NCBI GenBank assembly: GCA_021647205.1 | Contig: JAKIVD010000013.1 | Coordinates: forward strand, 1 to 64,000 | DNA length: 64,000 nt | Direction: 5' to 3' | Origin: Bacteroidales bacterium | GTDB lineage: Bacteria > Bacteroidota > Bacteroidia > Bacteroidales > F082 | Shown here: positions 32,125 to 40,396 of the stretch, one piece after another | Layout: each line of letters begins with the position of its first letter | Position numbering within the stretch: the first letter of the stretch is position 1 | Position numbers and translations under genes: made by a program | Notes under the pieces: model-generated | What the model saw: the letters and a program-made list of their open reading frames with translations, nothing else | Databases searched by the model: none | Told to the model about the DNA's origin: nothing

Positions 32125-32877
32125 ATGAGCAGGTATTTTATAAGACTGGCCTACGATGGAACCAATTACCACGGTTGGCAGGTGCAAAAGAATGCACATT
32201 CTGTCCAGGCCGAATTGAATGACAAACTTTCTACTTTGTTGAACGAAAACATCAATGTTATGGGTTGCGGAAGGACTGACACAGGGGTGCATGCCAGGGA
32301 GTTTTTTGCCCATTTTGATGTTAACAGCCTTCACCTGGAAACGAAAGACCTGGCCTATAAAATGAACCGTTTTCTACCTGAAGATATTGCCATCGACCGT
32401 ATTTTTAAGGTGGAAGAAGAAATGCACGCCCGTTTCTCTGCCACCAGCCGGACATATAAATATTTTATCTGCAGGAAAGAGTCGCCCTTTGACAGGCATT
32501 TCAGTTATTTTCTGCATGTTCCCCTTGACCTGGGGGCCATGCAGCATGCCGCCGAAATTTTGCTCTGTTATGAAGACTTCACCAGCTTTTCCAGGCTGCA
32601 TACCCAAACAGCTACCAACCTCTGCCGGATAACAGAAATACATTGGGAAACTGTTCAGGATAAGCTTGTCTTTACCATTACCGCTGACCGGTTTTTGCGG
32701 AATATGGTCAGGGCGATAGTGGGAACGCTGCTGGAAATCGGGATGGGAAAATTAAGAGTGGGGGAGATGCAACGGATCATTGAGGCCAAAGACCGCTCAC
32801 AGGCCGGTTTCTCTGTACCGGCCAAAGGCCTGTTTTTGGAGCGGGTGGTGTATCCGGGGCACTTTAACATTTTTTAA
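32125..32877 (+). CDS. truA: tRNA pseudouridine(38-40) synthase
   Basis: 250 residues, the normal TruA length. Converts uridines 38-40 of the anticodon arm to pseudouridine. Conserved blocks are RLAYDGTNYHGWQVQ (7-21), the catalytic GCGRTDTGVHA with D52, RFLPEDIAI, RTYKYFI near 110 and RFLRNMVRAIVGTLLEIG. It has its own promoter. The next gene begins 54 bases downstream with another promoter between. Confidence 0.96.
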   Translation: MSRYFIRLAYDGTNYHGWQVQKNAHSVQAELNDKLSTLLNENINVMGCGRTDTGVHAREFFAHFDVNSLHLETKDLAYKMNRFLPEDIAIDRIFKVEEEMHARFSATSRTYKYFICRKESPFDRHFSYFLHVPLDLGAMQHAAEILLCYEDFTSFSRLHTQTATNLCRITEIHWETVQDKLVFTITADRFLRNMVRAIVGTLLEIGMGKLRVGEMQRIIEAKDRSQAGFSVPAKGLFLERVVYPGHFNIF

Positions 32878-32908
32878 CCGCCTCAGTCCGGATATCTGCC
32901 GCTTTTCT

Positions 32909-32916
32909 TATCTTTG
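32909..32916 (+). promoter_or_regulatory. -7 promoter box
   Basis: TATCTTTG (TAnnTTTG), 15 bases before the ATG at 32932. It excludes the TTG at 32914 as a start. Confidence 0.6.
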
Positions 32917-32931
32917 CTCCGTAAATTTATC

Positions 32932-33585
32932 ATGGGCAGGTTCGCAATAATAACAGCTTTTATTCTTTTTGGCACCCTGTTGTCTGCAAGCCTGGGATAT
33001 GCCCAAACGTTTGGCGACAACGTTAAAACCGATAAGGGGGAGGAAACCGAAATCAGTTTGCCGGCGCAGCAGGGCTTTACACCGGACGTGCGTGTAACGA
33101 TGGGGACTTCGTTTTCTTCTTTTGGCCCGGGCCTGAATTCTTTTGGAACATTTATTGCCCCTGAAATCAGTATGCCGGTTACCAGGAAATTCAGTATGCA
33201 GCTCGGGTTGGGTTATTCGAGTATGTTTTACAGTGTCCCGGGCGAAACCGTGTTTTCAGGAAATGCTTTGCAATACGGCAGTGTTTTTGTTTCGGGTACG
33301 TACCAGGTGAATGAAAAACTGACAGTCCGCGGAACCGGCTACAAAACATTCATGCTCAATCAAGCCCCCCCGGGAGAAACAGCAAATCCCTTTGCCACCG
33401 ATTTCAGCAACCAGGGTGTTGTCCTTGATGTGGATTATAAGGTTACCGAAAAATTCAGGATTGCTGTCAGTTTTGAATACCGCGAACAGAATTCCCCATC
33501 GTTCTACCCATACAGCCCCAATGGGATGAATACTTACAGCGGCTCCCCATTTCGCCGCAATCCGGCCTTTGGGAGAGGGTTTTAG
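32932..33585 (+). CDS. Secreted/outer-membrane protein of unknown function
   Basis: 217 residues from the ATG at 32932, with a signal peptide (FAIITAFILFGTLLSASLGYAQ). The mature part has barrel-like strands: VTMGTSFSSFG, FSMQLGLGYSSMFYSV, SVFVSGTYQV, LDVDYKVTEKFRIAVSFEY. The C-terminus is rich in Asn, Ser, Pro and Gly (SPNGMNTYSGSPFRRNPAFG). No family was recognised. The Rrf2 gene converges 51 bases away. Confidence 0.6.
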   Translation: MGRFAIITAFILFGTLLSASLGYAQTFGDNVKTDKGEETEISLPAQQGFTPDVRVTMGTSFSSFGPGLNSFGTFIAPEISMPVTRKFSMQLGLGYSSMFYSVPGETVFSGNALQYGSVFVSGTYQVNEKLTVRGTGYKTFMLNQAPPGETANPFATDFSNQGVVLDVDYKVTEKFRIAVSFEYREQNSPSFYPYSPNGMNTYSGSPFRRNPAFGRGF

Positions 33586-33636
33586 TTGAAGAAGGTCGGA
33601 AACCGGCATGCTCTCTTCCTGCACAGCGCAAAAACA

Positions 33637-34080
33637 TTACCCCACACCAATATCCATAAAGGCAATACCATTATTGATGTCTTCTTTCATGTCTTTGATG
33701 GTTTTCTCAGAGAGCATTTTATAAAAATCCCCGCGAAATATCTGGTAATCTTTGTGAATGGGGCAGGGCTTTTCGTCGTTGCATTCGCGCAGGCCCAATC
33801 CGCAGGTGCCGAAAAAAGTAAGGCCATCAATTGATTCGATGATTTTCAGCAAGGAGATTTCTGTTGCTTTTTCGTCCACATAAAATCCGCCGTTGGGCCC
33901 TTTCAGCGAAGTAATCATGTTTTTTCTTGCCAGCTCCTGTAGTACTTTTCCGAGGTAATGTTCTGGAAACCCGAGGTCTTCTGCAATCCGTTTTGTGCCG
34001 ACACAACGGTTGGGCGCCGCATTCACGGCCAGGTAAACCATTGCACGGATGGCGTATTCTGTAGAACTTGAAAAAATCAT
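33637..34080 (-). CDS. Rrf2-family regulator with three-cysteine cluster motif
   Basis: 147 residues. The N-terminal winged helix contains STEYAIRAMVYLAVN and RIAEDLGFPEHYLGKVLQELARKNMI, then the wing LKGPNGGFYV. Cysteines C93, C100 and C106 (C-x6-C-x5-C) match the Fe-S ligand set of NsrR/IscR-type members, whose clusters sense NO or Fe-S status. It is the last gene of a minus-strand group with DUF59, NnrS-like and DUF1858/DUF2249 genes, so a nitrosative-stress role is likely. Candidate operators are the palindrome at 34115-34124 and the inverted repeat at 36669-36694. An IscR-type role is possible, but no isc/suf genes are adjacent. Confidence 0.88.
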   Translation of the reverse strand: MIFSSSTEYAIRAMVYLAVNAAPNRCVGTKRIAEDLGFPEHYLGKVLQELARKNMITSLKGPNGGFYVDEKATEISLLKIIESIDGLTFFGTCGLGLRECNDEKPCPIHKDYQIFRGDFYKMLSEKTIKDMKEDINNGIAFMDIGVG

Positions 34081-34114
34081 TTGTTCGTGGATTTAGAGTA
34101 AATGAGCATTCATT

Positions 34115-34124
34115 CAATTAATTG
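34115..34124. promoter_or_regulatory. Palindrome upstream of the Rrf2 gene
   Basis: CAATTAATTG is a perfect 10-bp palindrome 35 bases before the Rrf2 ATG. It may be an autoregulatory site; AT-rich palindromes of this size also arise by chance. Confidence 0.3.
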
Positions 34125-34167
34125 TTCGCAAGGCGTCATTCATTATCGCAGTATGTTATACCTGTAC

Positions 34168-34205
34168 TGACGCTTCCAGGTTCTGCAAACGCTGGAAGGT
34201 CCTGC
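34168..34205. repeat. Dispersed palindromic element after the DUF59 gene
   Basis: Arms CTTCCAG (34173-34179) and CTGGAAG (34192-34198) around a 12-base centre. Read on the minus strand it is the standard unit, starting 9 bases after the DUF59 stop codon. Confidence 0.7.
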
Positions 34206-34213
34206 CGACTTTC

Positions 34214-34531
34214 CTACCCAATCGCTTCCCTTCCCGCTTCGGTAATCAGATCAGGAGTCCATTCAGGTTCCCAAACCAACTCAACTTTGACGATGTAATC
34301 GGGGTAGCTGCCCTGGATAACGACTTCCACATTCTGAAGGATGGTATCGCCCAGCGGGCAGCCACGCGTTGAAAGTGTCATTACTACATGTATCAGCTTC
34401 TCCTCTTCGTTTAAATGTACTTCATAAATCAGGCCCAGGTCAACAATGTTTACTGCCACCTCCGGATCCATCACATTTTTCAATAACTCAAATATTTTCT
34501 GCTCCTCAGGAGTTAAATTGTGAATGTTCAT
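34214..34531 (-). CDS. DUF59/MIP18-family Fe-S assembly factor
   Basis: 105 residues. DUF59 signatures are LKNVMDPEVAVNIVDLGLIYEV near 16-37, VVMTLSTRGCPLGDTI with the reactive Cys near 59, and the C-terminal VELVWEPEWTPDLITE. Proteins like this (PaaD, SufT, CIAO2) help insert Fe-S clusters. The start overlaps the end of the NnrS-like gene by 4 bases (ATGA). In this group it may repair clusters damaged by NO. Confidence 0.88.
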   Translation of the reverse strand: MNIHNLTPEEQKIFELLKNVMDPEVAVNIVDLGLIYEVHLNEEEKLIHVVMTLSTRGCPLGDTILQNVEVVIQGSYPDYIVKVELVWEPEWTPDLITEAGREAIG

Positions 34532-35817
34532 TGTACTTTTTCTTTATGGAATAAAATTTTAAAAACATTGTAATTGTATAAAAGGCCGGTTACAAAAATC
34601 AGGGCTGCGGCAATCCGAATCACCAAAACACTGGCCATCAGCATGCCGGCAACAAGAAAGATGATGCCTGCCAGGTAAGTGTAAAAATGCCGGTTAGCTA
34701 CTTTATCTGAATATAATTCCTGTGGCAATGGTACTTTTTGCTTACCGACTTTTGAATGGTATTTTTTCAGCCAGATAATAAATGGAAGTGTTTTGTAGGT
34801 TTGTCCCAGAACCAGCGAACTCAGGAAACCAAAAATTATCAGGACGCCGTAAAGCATGTCGATTCTAAGTTGTACAGCTTGAAAGAATTCCGGTTTCAGC
34901 AAAGAAGTAAGCCCGAGCAAAAGGGTAAGGGCCAGTAAAATAAAACCCATGGCTGACATCTTCATCCCCACATCCAGTTTTTTGCGCAGCCGTTTGCCGA
35001 AAGCAAGCTGGTTAAAGCGCAGGAAGAGCACAATTCCGCTGACAATCAACAGGCCCGAGAATGTCAGGAACCAGGTTTGGGGGTAAAAAGTATAGGCAAC
35101 CGAGAGCAGCACCAGGCCGCCATTAATCAGGTAATAGGCATAGGTTAGCAGCCTTTTGGGCAGTTTGTGAACGATTAAAAACATCGGCATCAGCTTGCTG
35201 GCAACGCCAATTACCAACAACAAAAACCAACCGGCCAGTCCCATGTGGGCGTGCGTTTTTAGCAATTGCAGGTGGGATGTCGAAATAAAATGCATCGAAA
35301 AATTCAATACAATGACGATGGCCAGGATGACCGTGATGACCAACCATATTACCGCAGTTATGATGAAGGTGTTTTCGATGGTCTTCCTCTCGGTTTTGGC
35401 AGCGCTTTTGATGGCATTCCATGCAAACAGGATAACGGCGAGCAACACCAAAGTTCCACCAATGTCAATCCCCATGTTGTGTCCAAAGTTAAAACTCCAG
35501 AACGAAACCGATAAAATGACAAGGCCACTGCCAAACAAAATAAAGGTAGCGATGGCCAGCTTCTCGCTGTACAATTTAACCTCCATCACCACCGGGATAA
35601 GTTGGTAAAGCGAACCAAAAATAACCATGCTTATCCAGCCCAGTACCAGCAGGTGTGTCAGGCTCAGCAGATGTGGGCTTAAATAATGCCCGACAAGGTC
35701 AGGTGCAACGAAAAACAAAATGACAGAAGCCGCAAGAAAAGCGACTGCGCCAAACGCAAAATGTGGCAACACTACTGCTGCCGATGGCGCGTTCTTTGTG
35801 CTTAATCCCGCTTGCAT
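34528..35817 (-). CDS. NnrS-like / heme-copper oxidase subunit I-like membrane protein
   Basis: 429 residues with about 12 membrane helices. Histidines in membrane segments (HLLSLTHLLVLGW near 46-58, KTHAHMGLAGW near 190-200) resemble those of NnrS and of stripped-down heme-copper subunit I homologues found in Bacteroidota. NnrS is a heme- and copper-binding membrane protein that protects against NO-derived iron nitrosyls. The gene overlaps the DUF2249 gene by 16 bases upstream and the DUF59 gene by 4 bases downstream. It lacks the full FeB/CuB histidine set of NorB, so it is probably not an NO reductase itself. Confidence 0.65.
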   Translation of the reverse strand: MQAGLSTKNAPSAAVVLPHFAFGAVAFLAASVILFFVAPDLVGHYLSPHLLSLTHLLVLGWISMVIFGSLYQLIPVVMEVKLYSEKLAIATFILFGSGLVILSVSFWSFNFGHNMGIDIGGTLVLLAVILFAWNAIKSAAKTERKTIENTFIITAVIWLVITVILAIVIVLNFSMHFISTSHLQLLKTHAHMGLAGWFLLLVIGVASKLMPMFLIVHKLPKRLLTYAYYLINGGLVLLSVAYTFYPQTWFLTFSGLLIVSGIVLFLRFNQLAFGKRLRKKLDVGMKMSAMGFILLALTLLLGLTSLLKPEFFQAVQLRIDMLYGVLIIFGFLSSLVLGQTYKTLPFIIWLKKYHSKVGKQKVPLPQELYSDKVANRHFYTYLAGIIFLVAGMLMASVLVIRIAAALIFVTGLLYNYNVFKILFHKEKVQ

Positions 35818-36632
35818 AACTTAAATATTATCAGTTTTAAATCGCCTTCACCCATTTCTTTGGAAACCCATTTGTAAGCCCTGTCTTTCAGTTCCGGCAA
35901 CAAATACTGCGGTAGTTTTTTGTGGTTGACAAAAAGTGCTTCTTCTTCGTTCAGTTTCTCCAGTTCTTCCAGGATGGTAACCATCGGCATGGGCATCTCC
36001 AAATCGCGGACATCAATTTCTTTCATCTTTCCGGCAAACTTCTCAAGTGCAAAGTCGTAGGTTAGTTCGGCTTCCTGATTTGTTTCGCCCTGCGTTTCTT
36101 TCGGCGCTGCAGCCGACTTCTCCAGGAAGGTATGTACAACGCCGGCTTCGGGTCGTTCAGTCTGGTATTCGTAACCTTTTTTCTTCAGAATATTTAATAA
36201 AGGAATCGGTTCAAAAGTATTGATGATGCGGAGGGTCTCGTCATCGTTCAGGGTCTTCAGTATTGCCATGATGGCCTCAAAAGGATCAGTGCCTCCCGCA
36301 AGTATGGGGCGCACGTCCAAGTCGATTATGCTTGCTTTTTTCATGCTCTTTTCGGTATTAGTATGTTTAAAAATTTCTGGTTCAAGCTCGTTATCACAAA
36401 TACACTCCTCTTCCACCTCAAAACCAAAGTCCCTGAGTTTGTCAATCATCACACAAACCGGGACGCCACCAATTTTTGCCGCGTCGGCAATGCGCACCCT
36501 TGGTGCCAGCATCTTGCGCAAAACAGGGTTCCGTAATTTCCTAAAATGACGGTTGATTGAGCTGATGACATCAATCACCCCTTCGTTTTCGTCAATCAGG
36601 GCAGAGATTCTTGTATTTGCATTAATTTTCAA
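35802..36632 (-). CDS. DUF1858 + tandem DUF2249 protein
   Basis: From the TTG at 36632 the protein has 276 residues. Residues ~1-70 are a DUF1858-like domain (RISALIDENEGVIDVISSIN, LRNPVLRKMLAPRVRIADAA). Two DUF2249 domains follow: IDLDVRPILAGG with FEPIPLLNILKKKGY, then EIDVRDLEMPMPMVTILEELEKL with KKLPQYLLPELKDR. DUF2249 and DUF1858 occur with hybrid-cluster, RIC/YtfE and NO-metabolism genes. The frame is open to 36650, but that first codon lies in the -7 box. First gene of a four-gene group with overlapping stops and starts. Biochemical role unknown. Confidence 0.8.
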   Translation of the reverse strand: MKINANTRISALIDENEGVIDVISSINRHFRKLRNPVLRKMLAPRVRIADAAKIGGVPVCVMIDKLRDFGFEVEEECICDNELEPEIFKHTNTEKSMKKASIIDLDVRPILAGGTDPFEAIMAILKTLNDDETLRIINTFEPIPLLNILKKKGYEYQTERPEAGVVHTFLEKSAAAPKETQGETNQEAELTYDFALEKFAGKMKEIDVRDLEMPMPMVTILEELEKLNEEEALFVNHKKLPQYLLPELKDRAYKWVSKEMGEGDLKLIIFKLCKRD

Positions 36633-36647
36633 AGTAAGAACTTTCTG

Positions 36648-36655
36648 CAAAAATA
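36648..36655 (-). promoter_or_regulatory. -7 promoter box of the DUF2249 operon
   Basis: TATTTTTG on the minus strand (TAnnTTTG), 15 bases before the proposed TTG start at 36632. Confidence 0.55.
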
Positions 36656-36668
36656 GACAATCTTTTTA

Positions 36669-36694
36669 AATAAAAGATAAAAAGGTCTTTTATT
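36669..36694. promoter_or_regulatory. Inverted repeat upstream of the DUF2249 operon, candidate operator
   Basis: AATAAAAGA (36669-36677) and TCTTTTATT (36686-36694) form a perfect 9-bp inverted repeat with an 8-base spacer. It covers roughly the -20 to -45 region relative to the -7 box at 36648-36655, a good place for a regulator. The operon's own Rrf2 protein, or a Crp/Fnr-type NO regulator, are candidates. Confidence 0.5.
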
Positions 36695-36833
36695 CTTTTA
36701 ATAAATAATTTCAGACAGTGCTCCAGTCATTTAGGGCATCAAAAGTTCCAAGACCAGCTGGCTTTTTTTAACCCGGGGGGGCATATACTATCCCTGAACA
36801 AGAATTTCTTCTGTTGTTGGAAAGCTTGACTGG

Positions 36834-38444
36834 TTACAAGCGCGCTGTCAGGTTGATATAAAGCCGGTGGTAAATATTGGCGGTTTCGAAAATACCTTCG
36901 TAGGATACGGAAAGGGAAAGGTTTTTGATGATTCTCCAGCTCAGGTTGATGTCGCCCATCTGTTGTTTGAGCGAGGATTCATAGTATGTATAGCGGTAAT
37001 CAACGTAACGGTAAGTTAAACTGCTGTACAGTTTTCCGGGGACAAGGTCACGGGAAAGGCGCAGGCTGTAAATTCTTCCGTTCAGGTAGGATGATTCGAG
37101 GAAAGTAGCCGACAGCGTAGCAGAAGCATTGATCCACGGCACACGGCTGTACGACACATAAGCGTAAGCATTTTTAGAAGGGGAGGGGTCGTCCTTGCGT
37201 GAGCGGTAACCGGCTTTAAGACCGATGGATAAATTTCTTACCGGACGGTAATTGACCTGAAAGCGGAATCCCTGCAAGCTTTCCTGTTCAATTAAGCGTT
37301 CCACAAAACTTTTGTACGACTCGTAATAAATCAGGTTTTTCCTTGAGCTGTAGGAAAGGGAAAATGAAAGTTGCCTGATGATACGGTAGCGGAGCATCAG
37401 GTACAAATTGGTCAGGTTCAAACCTGAGCGCGGCACACTGTCCACAACCTGGTACAACTCCAATTCGGCTGTGCCAAAAAAGTACAGGTTTTTAGCCAGG
37501 GTGTTGGAATGCTGGAAATAGGCAAACCTCCTGTCTGTTTTCCCCTTGTTGGTTTGCTGAACAAACGAAAGAATGGTGCGCATTTCACGCTTATTCTTGT
37601 TTTTAAAAACATGGCCAAAATAAGCCCCGTACTGTAAAAGATTGATATTAAAACCATAATCGGTATAATCGGGACGGGTGCCCACGAAAGCCCCTACAAG
37701 TAGCGATTTAAAACTTTTGTCAATCTGTAATCCGTCGATCGCACCAATACTTGAAAGGTTGGGGTTTATTTTCCGCCCCACCAGGATATTCATGCTTTCT
37801 ACAGGTTGGTATTTTACAGCCAGGTTGTATACTTTCAGTCCGTTGAACAGGTTGTTTTTAATTTCATCCCAATTGACATTACTGTGTACAAACGACATAT
37901 AAGTTTCTACTGAGAATTTCGAGTCGGCAATATTGTTGGCTTGTAAGGATAAAGAATAGCGCATGCGCTGGTTATTCCCTCCCGCCGTATTTGACAAATT
38001 TGAGTAAGAAGAAACAGACAGCCGTCCGTTAATTTGTTGTTTGTTTACAGGATGAACAATGCTGTCAGGCGGAGGTACGGTATTGACCTGCGGAACAACC
38101 TCAGCCGTTTCCCCGACCGGTTCTTCTGATTCAGCATTTTTCGTGACGGCTGGCTTCTTTCGGGCCACCATCTTGTCATTAACTTTTAATTGTATTGACG
38201 AAAGCGGGGTGCAAACACAAGAGATTGACGAGAGGTTGTTTACCAGCAAAGCCGGGGCCAAATGACCATCCTGTAGGAAATAAAGTGTATCACCAACCGA
38301 AATATCCGCTGTTGACTTGAACTTGACATAAACATTCTGCGAGGTGATATAGGAAACAGTCCCTTCCTCTGTTTCAACAATGTTTTGTGCTTTCAGGAAC
38401 AAACCCGAAAGAAAAAAGAGTGTGATGAGTGCAAGATATTTCAT
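36834..38444 (-). CDS. Outer-membrane beta-barrel of the multiheme cytochrome operon
   Basis: 536 residues with a signal peptide (LALITLFFLSGLFLKAQ). Residues ~22-95 form a small beta domain (GTVSYITSQNVYVKFKS, SVGDTLYFLQDGHL) with two Cys in SCVCTP. A Pro/Glu-rich linker follows (~100-140). The last ~390 residues alternate amphipathic strands (RMRYSLSLQAN, RQLSFSLSYSSR, FRFQVNYRPV, NLSIGLKAGYRSR) ending HRLYINLTARL, consistent with a large barrel of 20 or more strands. It is the last gene of the operon, sharing one base with the stop of the 25-heme cytochrome gene. By position and topology it could be the pore holding cytochromes in the outer membrane, as MtrB does, but no sequence homology to MtrB is claimed. 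Confidence 0.7.
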   Translation of the reverse strand: MKYLALITLFFLSGLFLKAQNIVETEEGTVSYITSQNVYVKFKSTADISVGDTLYFLQDGHLAPALLVNNLSSISCVCTPLSSIQLKVNDKMVARKKPAVTKNAESEEPVGETAEVVPQVNTVPPPDSIVHPVNKQQINGRLSVSSYSNLSNTAGGNNQRMRYSLSLQANNIADSKFSVETYMSFVHSNVNWDEIKNNLFNGLKVYNLAVKYQPVESMNILVGRKINPNLSSIGAIDGLQIDKSFKSLLVGAFVGTRPDYTDYGFNINLLQYGAYFGHVFKNKNKREMRTILSFVQQTNKGKTDRRFAYFQHSNTLAKNLYFFGTAELELYQVVDSVPRSGLNLTNLYLMLRYRIIRQLSFSLSYSSRKNLIYYESYKSFVERLIEQESLQGFRFQVNYRPVRNLSIGLKAGYRSRKDDPSPSKNAYAYVSYSRVPWINASATLSATFLESSYLNGRIYSLRLSRDLVPGKLYSSLTYRYVDYRYTYYESSLKQQMGDINLSWRIIKNLSLSVSYEGIFETANIYHRLYINLTARL

Positions 38445-40396
38445 TACCGTATTTTAAACTGATTGTGTGTTTTGCCAAAATCTTCGCTACCTGTCGGATG
38501 GCAATCCAGACATGCAATGCTGTTGTAAACATATCCGCTCACACCATTGTGCTCACCGTCCGTATCGGCTTTGTTGTGTTCGTGGCAGTCGATGCAGCTG
38601 AAGAGGGAATAATCGCTGGGCACGGTATGGCAATCGGCACAAACATCCCATTCGCCATTGTGTTCGCCACTGTAAATCGGGAAATATTGTCCATCGTGGT
38701 CAAAGGTCGATGGTTTCCAGACAGATTCTGTATGGCACAACACGCAGTCGGTAGAAAACTGGGCCGAAGCATGTGGCGGGTCGTTGGTTTGGTTGTAGTC
38801 TTCCAAATGGCAGCCCACACAAGTATTGGGGGTGCTGTTGTAATTCCCCTCGTGGCAGTCGATGCAGTTGTTGGCAATGCTGGCGTGGGCACCATTCAAT
38901 TGATAATAATCATTGTGGTTATTAAATGTTGCCGGTTGCCAGCCTGCCTGGGTGGTATGGCAGGCCTCGCAATCGTTGGACAATCCAATGGCAAGGTGAT
39001 TTGGGTTGGTGGTCTGGTTATAATTTTCCTCATGGCATCCAGTGCAGGTGTTCGCGGTATTGTTGTAATCACCGTGATGGCAATTCGCACAATCGTTGGC
39101 GATTGTGGTGTGCGCACCGGTAAGGGCATAATAATCGTTGTGGTTGTTAAAGGTTGCCGGCTGCCAGCCAGGATCTGTTGTATGGCAACTTTCGCAATCA
39201 TCGGAAAGGCCGATTCCCACATGGTTGGGGTTGGTGGTTTCGGTATAATTTGCGTTGTGGCAATCTACACAAACAGTGGATGTCCCGGAATAACCATCGG
39301 CATGGCAGTTTTCACATTCGGCATCAGTATGCGCCCCTGTTAAAGGGAAAGCTGATGTATTGTGGTTGAACCCGTCTCCTGAGCCATTGGGATGACAATC
39401 CAGACAGGCAATACTTTCGTATATATAGCCGCCTACACCTTTGTGTTCGTCATCCATATCGTTTTTTTCGTGGCATTGCGAAGTGGTACAGGTAAACAGG
39501 GCGTAATTATCGGGGTTTGTATGGCAATCCACACAATCATTCCATTCGCCATTATGTTCTCCTGAATAAATAGGGAAATACAGGTTGTCATGTGCTGTAA
39601 AAGCGGCCGGTTTCCAGCCGGGATTAGTTGTATGGCACTCAAGGCAGTCAGTGGATAAGCCCACCTGCTGATGGTTGGGGTTTGTTGTGGCAAAGTAATT
39701 CGTCTCGTGACAGGCAAAACATTCCGAAGAAATATTCGAATAGTCATTGGGGTCTTTGTGGCACTCGGCACAATCGTTAATGGCATGTCCCTGCGTGAGC
39801 GGGAAAGTAGTGTGGGCAAAATCGGCACCCGACCAGGAGAACGCGTTCATGCGGTGGCAGATGGCACAATCGGTTGAATAATCACTTTCCACGTGGTTCG
39901 GGCTGGTTGTGGCGAGGTAATTGTCGCGGTGGCAATCGACGCACTCCACACCCACAGGGTCAAAACGCAAAAGCGAAGCCGTCAGGTGGCAATCGTAACA
40001 ATCGGCCGTGATGTGCCCTCCCAACAAAGGGAAACGGCTGTGCTGGTGAAGTTCCGTAATGTCTTCAACTATCCACGAATTGGTGTTGTGGCAACGTTCG
40101 CAGTCGAAACCGACAGTTTGCTCGTGCATGTCGGTGTGACAGCTCATGCACTCCGGTTCGGCCTCGGAAAAGACAAGGCTGCTGTGGCACGATGTACAAT
40201 TCACGTCCCGGTGTGTTCCCTGCAAGGGGAAATCTGTTATGTTATGGTCGAACGAAATGTTGTTTTTGTCAACTTTCCAGCCTTCTGAAGTATGGCAGTC
40301 CTCGCAGCTCAAGTTAAAATTTTTCCCGTGCGATGAATCGGAGGAAGGATTGAACAAGCTGACAAACAGCAGTACAATTAATGACAGTTCTCGCAT
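38444..40396 (-). CDS. 25-heme c-type cytochrome
   Basis: 650 residues: signal peptide (LSLIVLLFVSLFN) then 24 CxxCH sites plus one CTTSQCH (C-x4-C-H), so up to 25 hemes c, at roughly one per 25 residues. The sequence is built from repeats: a 75-residue three-heme unit (CESCH ... CANCH ... CTGCH) is repeated from about residue 390 to 560. A larger block (YFPIYSGEHNGEW ... ACLDCH) occurs twice, near the middle and at the C-terminus. In the first copy of that block the C-x4-C-H site replaces CIDCH. The many His-rich linkers (HNDYY, PNH) offer distal ligands. It probably acts in the periplasm or at the outer membrane, passing electrons between the 20-heme protein and the barrel. Its start overlaps the end of the 20-heme gene by 19 bases. 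Confidence 0.93.
   Translation of the reverse strand: MRELSLIVLLFVSLFNPSSDSSHGKNFNLSCEDCHTSEGWKVDKNNISFDHNITDFPLQGTHRDVNCTSCHSSLVFSEAEPECMSCHTDMHEQTVGFDCERCHNTNSWIVEDITELHQHSRFPLLGGHITADCYDCHLTASLLRFDPVGVECVDCHRDNYLATTSPNHVESDYSTDCAICHRMNAFSWSGADFAHTTFPLTQGHAINDCAECHKDPNDYSNISSECFACHETNYFATTNPNHQQVGLSTDCLECHTTNPGWKPAAFTAHDNLYFPIYSGEHNGEWNDCVDCHTNPDNYALFTCTTSQCHEKNDMDDEHKGVGGYIYESIACLDCHPNGSGDGFNHNTSAFPLTGAHTDAECENCHADGYSGTSTVCVDCHNANYTETTNPNHVGIGLSDDCESCHTTDPGWQPATFNNHNDYYALTGAHTTIANDCANCHHGDYNNTANTCTGCHEENYNQTTNPNHLAIGLSNDCEACHTTQAGWQPATFNNHNDYYQLNGAHASIANNCIDCHEGNYNSTPNTCVGCHLEDYNQTNDPPHASAQFSTDCVLCHTESVWKPSTFDHDGQYFPIYSGEHNGEWDVCADCHTVPSDYSLFSCIDCHEHNKADTDGEHNGVSGYVYNSIACLDCHPTGSEDFGKTHNQFKIR

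Noticed and set aside
38429-39343. A 304-codon open frame on the plus strand with apparent membrane-like sequence
   Set aside because: It is the antisense of the repeat-rich 25-heme cytochrome gene. Its Val/Ile-rich repeats mirror the CxxCH periodicity, and no promoter or family supports it.
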